Below, in pieces: positions 29,957 to 36,168 of a stretch of 36,168 nucleotides of DNA. Each line of letters opens with the position of its first letter. Position 1 is the first letter of the stretch. Where the stretch lies: NCBI GenBank assembly GCA_046734795.1, contig JBKPRX010000182.1, forward strand, positions 1-36,168. The letters run 5' to 3'. The position numbers were made by a program, and so were the translations under genes. The stretch is from JBKPRX01 sp046734795 (GTDB lineage Bacteria > Actinomycetota > Thermoleophilia > Gaiellales > Gaiellaceae). Below the pieces are notes generated by a model. The model was not told the DNA's origin. It ran no database searches and was given only the letters and a program-made list of their open reading frames with translations.

Positions 29957-31900
29957 GTGTGCGGGATCTGTGGTGCTGTCCAAATTCGGGGCGAGCCGAG
30001 GCTCGTGGTGCCGGACGACGTCCTCGACGCGATGACGGACGTGATGACGCACCGCGGCCCGAACGACCGCGGCACCTATTCCGCGAACGGTGTCGCGCTC
30101 GGCGCGCGCCGCCTCTCCATCGTCGACGTCGCCGGCGGCCACCAGCCGGTCCGAAACGAGGACGCGACGATCTGGGCGGTGCAAAACGGCGAGCTCTACA
30201 ACCACGAAGACATCCGGCGCGACCTCGGCTCACACGAGCTGCGAAGCCGCTGCGACACGGAGATCCTGCCGCACCTCTTCGAAGAGATCGGCAACGACCT
30301 GCCGTCGCGCTTGCGAGGAAAGTTCGCGCTTGCTGTCTGGGACGAGCGCCGGCGCCGGCTGCTCCTCGCGCGCGACCGGCTCGGCGTGAAGCCGTTGTAC
30401 TACGCCGTCTGTGGCGACACGCTCGTCTTTGCCTCCGAGCTGAAGAGCGTGCTCGCCTCGGGACTCGTCGATACGGAGCTCGACTACGAGGCGATCGACG
30501 CGTACCTGACTCTCGGCTTCGTGCCCGGCCCGCGCACACCGCTCGCGGGCGTCTCGAAGCTGCTGCCCGGCCACCGGCTGACAGTCGAGGACGGCCACGT
30601 GCGCGTCGAGGCCTACTGGCGCTACCCCGCGCCGCAGCCGGACTCGCCGCGACTCTCGGAAGCCGAATACGCCGAGCAGCTGATCGATACGCTCGAGGAC
30701 GCGGTTCGCGCGCGCCTGATGAGCGACGTCCCGCTCGGCGCGATGCTGAGCGGTGGCCTCGACTCGAGCCTGATCGTCGCGCTGATGGCCCGAAACATGA
30801 GCGAGCCGGTCAAGACGTTCTCCGTCGGCTTCGTCGATTCCGGCGTCGACAGCGAGCTCGACGACGCGCGCTTCGTCGCGACGACACTCGGTACCGATCA
30901 CCACGAGCTCGAGCTCAGCCTCGGTGATGCAGCCGTCGACCTCGCCGATCTCGTGTGGTCGATGGACGAACCGCTCGCCGACCTGTCGTCACTCGGGTTC
31001 CTGGCGCTGTCGGAGCTCGCTGCACGCCATGTCACGGTCGCGCTCTCAGGCCAAGGCGCCGACGAGCTGCTTGCGGGCTACCAGAAGCACCGCGCAGCGT
31101 CACTGACCGAGCGGTGGCACAAGTTGCCCTCGCCGCTTCGGCGCGTCGGTGAACGCGCGACGACCGTCGGCCCTGCTCGCCTGCAGCGGCTGGGGCGTAC
31201 CTTCGCCTCGACCGACTCCGTCGCGCGCCTGCTGAACATGAGCGGCCAGCTCGACGACGGTCTCCGGCGCTCGCTCTACCGAGGTCAGCTCGCCGCGGTA
31301 GACGGACGAGCGGCAGAGCGCGTGATCGCGGCGTCACTCGAAGGGATCGATGCGCCGCCGCTTGCAGCGACGCTCCATTCGGACGCTCAGCTCGCTCTCG
31401 TCGACGACATGCTCCACTATTTCGACCGCGCATCGATGGCCCGCTCACTCGAGGTGCGCGTGCCGTTCCTCGACCACAACGTCGTCGAGTTCTGCGCGCG
31501 CATTCCGACCGATCTGAAAGTCCGCGGCATCACGACGAAGTACCTCCTGAAGAAAGCGTCGCGCGGTCTCGTGCCCGACCGGATCATCGATAAGCGGAAG
31601 ATCGGCTTCTTCCACGGCGCCATCTCGGACTGGTTCCGCGCGCAGACCGACGGGGCGATCGCGGACTACCTGCTCCGGCCTGCGCCGCAGTCCGCCGACA
31701 TCCTCGACCGCGGCGTCGTCACCGATCTCGTCCGCAGCCACGCGAGCTCGAGCGGAACCGTCAACGGCCGCCTGCTTCTCTCGATCCTCCTGCTCGAGGT
31801 CTGGCTCGAGACGTTCGTCCCACGCGCGGTTGCCGCGGGCCGCACGGCAGCTGAGACCCGCACCGGCGCACCGCGCATTGTGCGCGCAGCAGTCGACTAA
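29957..31900 (+). CDS. asnB: AsnB-type glutamine-dependent amidotransferase (asparagine synthetase B family)
   Basis: The protein has 647 residues. GTG at 29957 is chosen because it places cysteine at position 2 (MCGICG), the required N-terminal nucleophile after Met removal; an upstream GTG at 29945 would bury it. The class II glutaminase domain (about 1-210) has HRGPNDRG, GARRLSIVD and NGELYN. The synthetase domain has the ATP PP-loop SGGLDSS (265-271) and LSGQGADELLAGY. Family members make asparagine, but many in polysaccharide clusters amidate sugar carboxylates or act in secretion-linked modification. Here it sits between a GT2 and the Wzy-like gene, so amidation of a uronic acid is plausible. 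Its stop is interlocked with the convergent polymerase gene. Confidence 0.92.
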   Translation: MCGICGAVQIRGEPRLVVPDDVLDAMTDVMTHRGPNDRGTYSANGVALGARRLSIVDVAGGHQPVRNEDATIWAVQNGELYNHEDIRRDLGSHELRSRCDTEILPHLFEEIGNDLPSRLRGKFALAVWDERRRRLLLARDRLGVKPLYYAVCGDTLVFASELKSVLASGLVDTELDYEAIDAYLTLGFVPGPRTPLAGVSKLLPGHRLTVEDGHVRVEAYWRYPAPQPDSPRLSEAEYAEQLIDTLEDAVRARLMSDVPLGAMLSGGLDSSLIVALMARNMSEPVKTFSVGFVDSGVDSELDDARFVATTLGTDHHELELSLGDAAVDLADLVWSMDEPLADLSSLGFLALSELAARHVTVALSGQGADELLAGYQKHRAASLTERWHKLPSPLRRVGERATTVGPARLQRLGRTFASTDSVARLLNMSGQLDDGLRRSLYRGQLAAVDGRAAERVIAASLEGIDAPPLAATLHSDAQLALVDDMLHYFDRASMARSLEVRVPFLDHNVVEFCARIPTDLKVRGITTKYLLKKASRGLVPDRIIDKRKIGFFHGAISDWFRAQTDGAIADYLLRPAPQSADILDRGVVTDLVRSHASSSGTVNGRLLLSILLLEVWLETFVPRAVAAGRTAAETRTGAPRIVRAAVD

Positions 31901-33540
31901 GCGCGCGACGCCGACAGCGTCCGCTCGGCGGCCCAGGCGCCGACGGCCATCACGCCGAGCACGAGCGAGAGGAACCCGATGCTCGTTCCGCGCCCGAAGA
32001 CGAAGAGGACGATCGCGAGCGCAAACAGGATCAAGCCGAACCCGAGCGGCCCGAGCGACGGCTGCGTCACGGTTCGAGACCGAACCACCTCAGTCACCGG
32101 CATAGGGGCATGGCGTAACTCGAGCACAGACGCGAAGGCGACCAGCATCCAGAAGAGGAACGTGACTTGCACGAAGCTGAACGCGTCGTAGGTGAACATG
32201 CTGACGCCGTACGCGGCGATTGCAGACGCCAACGCAGCGAGCAGCCACCCACGTTCGGAGAAATCTCGCTTTGCGGCAGACCCGAGGCGCCGAACGCAAC
32301 GCACGAGGATCCAGAGCCAGGCGAACGCGCCGATGATCCCGGTCTCGAGGACGTTGTCGAGCCACTGGTCGTCGAGAACGCGGGCGTTCGCACCTTGCGT
32401 CGCCACGATCCGCGTGCCATACCCAATCCCGAAGAGCGGGTGCGCGTTGATCGAGTTGAACGTCGGATTGAGCCTCCCTTTGCCGAACCGGCCCTGATCC
32501 TGGAAGCCTTCTTGCTCCTTGACCAAACCGCCCTGCGGGAAGAACGAGGCTTTCAAGGTTCCGAGCGTTCCGGGAATCGCGAAGTGGACGGCGAGCAGGA
32601 ACGGGATGAGAGCCGGCCAGAGCCGTACGGCCTGCCGAGGCCGGAGGATGACGAAGACGAGGGCCTCGATCAGCAGCATCACGACGCCGGTTCGCGAGAC
32701 GGTTGAGAGACAGCCGACCGCGATCATCGCAGCGGCGAGCCACCAGATTCGCTTCCGAAGCGTGTAGCCGAAGTAGGCCGCGAACGGCACGAGCATGGCG
32801 AGCGCCGCACTCAGCGCGATCGCGTGCTCGGCCGGGCCGTACGCACGGAAGCGTCCGTTCCGGAGCGGCAGGTCGACCGTGTAGTCGCGCTTGAGGAACG
32901 GGACCCAGCTCTGCAGATGGTTGAAGACGTTGAAACCGCTGCGCGACTCGACCACCGCGAAGAAGGCCACCACCGCACCGCCGAGGACGAGCACCTTCAA
33001 CAACCGGACGACGTCGTCGTACGTCCGCAGCACGCTCACGAACAGGTAGAGCACGATCACGTACGCCGCAAGGAAGGTGAGCGTCTTCGCCACGCTCGAG
33101 TCGAGGTTCTGGTCCGAGATGCGGCCGTTGTTCGCCAGCACGGAGACGATCACCGCGCCCAGGAAGAGCGCGAGCGGACCCTCGAGCCCCGTCCGGCGGA
33201 CGCGGATGCGCGGGTCGATCAGCAAGGCGGTGAGCCAGATCGCGGCGAGGATCGCGATCAGCAACCGATATGGCTCGAGCTGGAACGGCAACGAGCCCGG
33301 CAGCACGTAGCGCCGAATCGGAACGAACAGGATCACGAGCACGAGCATGGTCAGAAGCGACGGCCACCGAAGCAGCGCGTGCCGGGCTGAAAGGAAGACG
33401 ACGACGGCGGCGCTCGCGACGACGACGACCTCGACGGGCGCGCCCGCGGCGATCGGGAGCACGAGCACCGCGACCGCGGCCAGGACGATCCCGGCCGACA
33501 CCACCGGCCACGGGCGCAGTCCGCCCGGAATGGCTCGCAT
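31897..33540 (-). CDS. O-antigen polymerase/ligase-like membrane protein (Wzy/WaaL superfamily)
   Basis: The 547-residue protein has about 12 hydrophobic segments. A large outer loop (about 355-410) includes FGKGRLNPTFNSINAHPLFG and then RVLDDQWLDNVLETGIIG, matching the Wzy_C pattern in which 'NxHPLxGxG' and 'DNxxLxxLxExGIIG' are characteristic. Family members join lipid-linked repeat units or transfer the polymer to an acceptor at the outer membrane face. ATG at 33540 follows the Wzz-like gene by 2 bp. Third gene of the LuxR, Wzz, Wzy unit. Polymerase and ligase cannot be told apart from sequence alone; adjacency to a Wzz-like gene favours polymerase. Confidence 0.9.
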   Translation of the reverse strand: MRAIPGGLRPWPVVSAGIVLAAVAVLVLPIAAGAPVEVVVVASAAVVVFLSARHALLRWPSLLTMLVLVILFVPIRRYVLPGSLPFQLEPYRLLIAILAAIWLTALLIDPRIRVRRTGLEGPLALFLGAVIVSVLANNGRISDQNLDSSVAKTLTFLAAYVIVLYLFVSVLRTYDDVVRLLKVLVLGGAVVAFFAVVESRSGFNVFNHLQSWVPFLKRDYTVDLPLRNGRFRAYGPAEHAIALSAALAMLVPFAAYFGYTLRKRIWWLAAAMIAVGCLSTVSRTGVVMLLIEALVFVILRPRQAVRLWPALIPFLLAVHFAIPGTLGTLKASFFPQGGLVKEQEGFQDQGRFGKGRLNPTFNSINAHPLFGIGYGTRIVATQGANARVLDDQWLDNVLETGIIGAFAWLWILVRCVRRLGSAAKRDFSERGWLLAALASAIAAYGVSMFTYDAFSFVQVTFLFWMLVAFASVLELRHAPMPVTEVVRSRTVTQPSLGPLGFGLILFALAIVLFVFGRGTSIGFLSLVLGVMAVGAWAAERTLSASRA

Positions 33541-33542
33541 GA

Positions 33543-34301
33543 TCAGGCGGTGCGCCGAGACGCCGGCGGCGTCGCCACGTCAGGCGATTCTGCAGCCACG
33601 GCCCGCACGCGCGGGCGAACGTTCTCGAGCACGAAGGCGAGGCCGAGCACGAGCAGCATCGTCGCGAGGAAGACGACGATCGGTCGCGTGAACGAGCGCT
33701 TTCCTGTCAGCGCAGCCGGAGTCGGCTCCTTCACGACCTGGAGCAGAACGCGCCGGTTCAGCGGGATCCCACTGCTGTCTTGCTGAAGCTTGACGTAAGC
33801 GAGGAGCGCTGCCGTGGCGCGGCGTGCAAGCACCTTCGCGCCGGCGGCCGACGGCGCAGACGCGGCGATCTGGACGAACGGCAGGCCGGCCGTGGGGTTC
33901 GACTGGAGCGTCGGCTGCGTCGCGGCGATCTCACCGTTGATCTTCCCGGTCTTCCGCACCAAGGCGAGGACGGGATCACTCGGGACAAGCGTTGCGTACA
34001 GGGCAGCGAGTCCGGTGAAGCGGTTCGGGTCACCCGTCTCGGCGACGACGGGCGCGTTCGGCGAGTCGCCGACCTTCAGGTACTGGTCGTACACGGCGCG
34101 GCCGAGCGGGAAGCCGGCCTGCGTGACCCAGACCATCGAGTCGCTCGTCCAGCGCTCCTGCTGCCGGTACTTGACGTCGAACCCGTTTTGGACATCGACG
34201 CGAAGGACTGACAGAAGGGCGAGCACGGCCGCGACGACGAGACCGATCGTCACGAGCACGCGGAAGCGCCAGAGAACACGACCGTAGAGCGGCAGATCCA
34301 T
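33543..34301 (-). CDS. Wzz-like chain-length determinant / polysaccharide co-polymerase
   Basis: The 252-residue protein has membrane helices near residues 13-33 and 206-228 with a periplasm-like extracytoplasmic domain between them, the standard Wzz topology. The N-terminal PLYGRVLWRFRVLV is like the cytoplasmic start of the family. The proline-rich motif that usually precedes the second helix is only weakly seen (EPTPAALTGKRSF). No BY-kinase (Walker A/B) domain follows, and none is in the window. ATG at 34301 shares a base with the LuxR-like stop (TAATG). It probably sets glycan length with the Wzy-like protein downstream. Extracytoplasmic part is shorter than in enterobacterial Wzz. Confidence 0.8.
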   Translation of the reverse strand: MDLPLYGRVLWRFRVLVTIGLVVAAVLALLSVLRVDVQNGFDVKYRQQERWTSDSMVWVTQAGFPLGRAVYDQYLKVGDSPNAPVVAETGDPNRFTGLAALYATLVPSDPVLALVRKTGKINGEIAATQPTLQSNPTAGLPFVQIAASAPSAAGAKVLARRATAALLAYVKLQQDSSGIPLNRRVLLQVVKEPTPAALTGKRSFTRPIVVFLATMLLVLGLAFVLENVRPRVRAVAAESPDVATPPASRRTA

Positions 34302-34552
34302 TAGTGACTCATCCTGAGATCTGCGCGGTCGCGATCTTGCGCTTGTGCACGCAGATAGGCGGCCGCAGCCTCGGTCCGGTTCGCGACGCCGAGCTTCCGG
34401 TAGATGGACGCGAGATGGAACTTGACGGCGTGCACCGTGACGGCGAGGTCGCTCGCGACGCGGGCGTTCGTCATCCCCTGAGCCGTCAGCTCCAGGACTT
34501 TGAGCTCGCGCGCCGAGAGCACAGACTCGAGCTGTGTCGATTGCTCGATCAC
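34301..34552 (-). CDS. Stand-alone LuxR/GerE-type DNA-binding protein
   Basis: The 83-residue protein is almost entirely a helix-turn-helix domain: LSARELKVLELTAQGMTNAR (12-31), then VASDLAVTVHAVKFHLASIY and RKLGVANRTEA. It has no receiver or ligand-binding domain and resembles GerE in size. GTG at 34552 lies 7 nt after TACCCT, so a leaderless transcript is likely; there is no longer ORF upstream that would provide a sensor. It is the first gene of the operon with the Wzz-like and Wzy-like proteins, overlapping by one base. It probably regulates this operon or others of the locus; targets are unknown. Confidence 0.88.
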   Translation of the reverse strand: MIEQSTQLESVLSARELKVLELTAQGMTNARVASDLAVTVHAVKFHLASIYRKLGVANRTEAAAAYLRAQAQDRDRADLRMSH

Positions 34553-34559
34553 AGAGCGC

Positions 34560-34565
34560 AGGGTA
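34560..34565 (-). promoter_or_regulatory. Putative -10 box (TACCCT) of the LuxR-Wzz-Wzy operon
   Basis: Minus-strand TACCCT ends 7 nt before GTG at 34552. Confidence 0.45.
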
Positions 34566-34632
34566 TGTCGGTGCGAGCGACCTCGACCACGCCCGTTAGG
34601 CGAGCCTGCGGTGGAGATTCGGCCTACTCCTT

Positions 34633-34641
34633 CGGCTAGGG
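34633..34641 (+). promoter_or_regulatory. CGGCTAGG motif between LuxR and flippase genes
   Basis: Plus strand reads CGGCTAGGG (CTAG at 34636-34639), in the 165-bp divergent spacer. TACGGT (34686-34691) is a possible -10 for the plus-strand flippase. Confidence 0.35.
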
Positions 34642-34717
34642 GCGATCCCGTATCTTCGGGCGAAGTCCGCCTCTCGGGCCAAAGTTACGGTGACGACGAC
34701 GTGCGACGAGCGGCGAC

Positions 34718-36168
34718 ATGGCGTTTGCACCGCGGCCGGCGCGCGGTGAGCGGTCGGCGGTGAGCCGCCGGCGCAGACCCGATCGCGAAGCCGCGGTCGC
34801 CGACCAGATCGGGCTCCGGCGAGCCGTCGTGACCGGCCTCGCCTGGAAAGGCACGTCGCAGATCGCCACGCAGATGATCCGGCTCGCGGTCGCGATTGCG
34901 CTCGCGCGTCTGCTCACGAAGCACGAGTACGGGATCGCCGGCATGGTTCTCGTCTTCCTGAGCTTCGTTCTCGTCTTCGCCGACATCGGGCTCGGAAACG
35001 CCCTCGTCCAGCGCCTCGAGCTCAGCGAGGAAGACCGCTCGACCGCCTTCTGGACGGCGACAGGGACCGGCGCGTTCTTCACGCTCGGGGGCGTCGCGCT
35101 CTCCGGTCCGATCGCTCGGTTCTTCCACGAGCCGTCGCTGCGGCCCATGATCGCAGTCCTCTCGATCAGCTTCCTGTTGCAAGCGCTCGCGCTCACTCAG
35201 AGCGCCTTACTCGTCCGGTTGATGGCCTTCGGCGCGCTGGAGCGGCGTGAGATGGCCGGCGCGGTTTGCGGCGGCGCAGTCGGAATCGGCATCGCCGTGG
35301 CCGGCTTCGGCGCGTGGGCGATCGTGGCTCAACAGCTCACGACCGCGGCAGTCGGGACGCTACTCGTCTGGTTCTACTCGCCGTGGCGTCCGCAGCGACG
35401 CTTCTCCCACGCGAGCCTGCGCAGCCTCGCCGGCTTCACGAGCAACGTCTTCGGGGCGGGGTTCGTTACCCAGCTACGCGGAACGACCGACAACGTCCTT
35501 GTCGGACGCGTCCTCGGCGCATCCGCGCTCGGCGCATACGCGCTCGCCTACAACCTCGTCTTGATCCCCTTCAACCGGATCGCGATCCCGCTCGCCCAGG
35601 TCCTCTTTCCAGCGCTCTCGCGCCTCCAGCACGACGCGAAGCGCGTCGCCGGCTATTGGATCCGCGCCCTTCGGATGATCACGGCAGTGACGCTTCCCAT
35701 CTGCGTCGGTCTTGTCGTCGTTGCACCGGATGCCGTGGTCGTCGTCCTCGGCGAGAAATGGAAGTCGGCGGTGCCGATCGTCCAGCTCTTGTCGATCGTC
35801 GGACTGCTGCAGACGCTGCAGTTCCTGAACCCGGTCGTGCTGCAAGCGGTCGACCGTGCGTCGATCCTCTTTCGCTGGACGGTCGTGACCTACCTCGCGA
35901 GCGTCTGTGGTTTCGTCGGCGGCCTCCACTGGGGCGCAGTCGGCGTCGCGGCCGGCTACGCCATTTCGACGGCGCTCGTCGAGCCGCTGTATTTCAGAGC
36001 GACGGCTCAGACCCTGGGCCTCCGCGTCCGCGACCTCGCACGACCACTGCTCGGCATTGCCGGTGCCGCGGCGATCATGACCGCAGCCGCCGGGCTCACC
36101 CGCTGGGCGACGCTCGAAGCGGGTCTCGGACAGCTACTTCGCGTCGTTGTCGTCGTCGCCGTGGGCGC
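34718..36168 (+). CDS. Flippase of the polysaccharide transporter family (WzxC-like), C-terminus cut
   Basis: The frame is open to the window edge, showing about 483 residues. After a basic N-terminus of about 35 residues, VVTGLAWKGTSQIATQMIRL begins the first helix, then ARLLTKHEYGIAGMVLVFLS, typical of the WzxC/lipopolysaccharide exporter branch ('LaRLLtPxdyGlxamv'). About 12 helices follow, with FGAGFVTQLRGTTDNVLVGR around helix 7, where the family has 'Y...r..DnllIGr'. It is a different branch from the flippase at 7121-8470. ATG at 34718 is the first good start in frame; GTG at 34760 is an alternative. The role is export of lipid-linked glycan units. Confidence 0.88.
   Translation, partial: MAFAPRPARGERSAVSRRRRPDREAAVADQIGLRRAVVTGLAWKGTSQIATQMIRLAVAIALARLLTKHEYGIAGMVLVFLSFVLVFADIGLGNALVQRLELSEEDRSTAFWTATGTGAFFTLGGVALSGPIARFFHEPSLRPMIAVLSISFLLQALALTQSALLVRLMAFGALERREMAGAVCGGAVGIGIAVAGFGAWAIVAQQLTTAAVGTLLVWFYSPWRPQRRFSHASLRSLAGFTSNVFGAGFVTQLRGTTDNVLVGRVLGASALGAYALAYNLVLIPFNRIAIPLAQVLFPALSRLQHDAKRVAGYWIRALRMITAVTLPICVGLVVVAPDAVVVVLGEKWKSAVPIVQLLSIVGLLQTLQFLNPVVLQAVDRASILFRWTVVTYLASVCGFVGGLHWGAVGVAAGYAISTALVEPLYFRATAQTLGLRVRDLARPLLGIAGAAAIMTAAAGLTRWATLEAGLGQLLRVVVVVAVG

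Noticed and set aside
1..36168. Mobile-element origin of the locus (IS ends, integrase, att repeats)
   Set aside because: No transposase, integrase, tRNA or flanking direct repeat was seen; composition is uniform except for the segment at 13665-14424.

Overview
The window is GC-rich DNA of actinobacterial style. It has frequent GTG starts, gene ends overlapping by 4 nt (ATGA/GTGA), and several genes whose start codon lies 6-8 nt after a TANNNT-like -10 box, as in leaderless actinobacterial transcripts. Secreted proteins built from NHL repeats, 'AYQWRRC' immunoglobulin-like repeats and Thr-rich linkers suggest Thermoleophilia (Solirubrobacterales or Gaiellales). That placement is inference from style, not from a marker gene. 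No rRNA, tRNA, CRISPR array, transposase or phage gene was seen.

Almost the whole window is a surface-polysaccharide or glycoconjugate locus. Left part (1-7124): on the minus strand, a sugar-nucleotide SDR and a DegT/DnrJ aminotransferase, then a methyltransferase and a secreted GH30-like glycosidase cut by the window edge; on the plus strand, a methyltransferase, a sulfotransferase-like protein, a polysaccharide deacetylase and another methyltransferase. Middle (7121-12936, minus): a tight five-gene operon read from right to left, comprising a GDP-mannose-epimerase-like SDR, GT2, GT10 (fucosyltransferase family), GT4 and a Wzx-like flippase, each joined by a 4-nt overlap. Next (13139-17990, minus): a small secreted protein, a large secreted NHL/Ig-like/LamG/DNRLRE protein, and a metallo-beta-lactamase-fold hydrolase. 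Then (18121-20780, plus): a GT-C membrane glycosyltransferase and a GT2. Then (20777-23153, minus): a second DegT aminotransferase, a hexapeptide acyltransferase and a methyltransferase. Then (23257-26751, plus): GT4, GT2 and a secreted beta-helix protein, converging on a second, paralogous beta-helix protein (26791-28725, minus). Right part: GT2 and an AsnB-type amidotransferase (plus), then a minus operon of a stand-alone LuxR-type regulator, a Wzz-like chain-length protein and an O-antigen polymerase/ligase-like protein, and a second flippase running off the right edge.

Taken together, the genes make modified sugar nucleotides (SDRs, aminotransferases, acetyltransferase, probably amidation by AsnB), assemble a glycan (GT2, GT4, GT10, GT-C), export it (two flippases), polymerise it with length control (Wzy/Wzz-like), decorate or trim it (sulfotransferase-like, deacetylase, methyltransferases, glycosidase), and encode secreted repeat proteins that may bind or carry it. 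The initiating polyprenyl-phosphate sugar transferase, nucleotidyltransferases and a BY-kinase were not seen here.

No gene-free stretch exceeds 300 bases; the longest is 12937-13138 (202 bp). The most interesting unexplained structures are a recurring YCGGCTAGG motif in most promoter-bearing spacers, a segment of the large secreted gene with foreign codon usage, three convergent gene pairs that interlock their stop codons in the same 4 bp, and the inverted pair of paralogous beta-helix genes.
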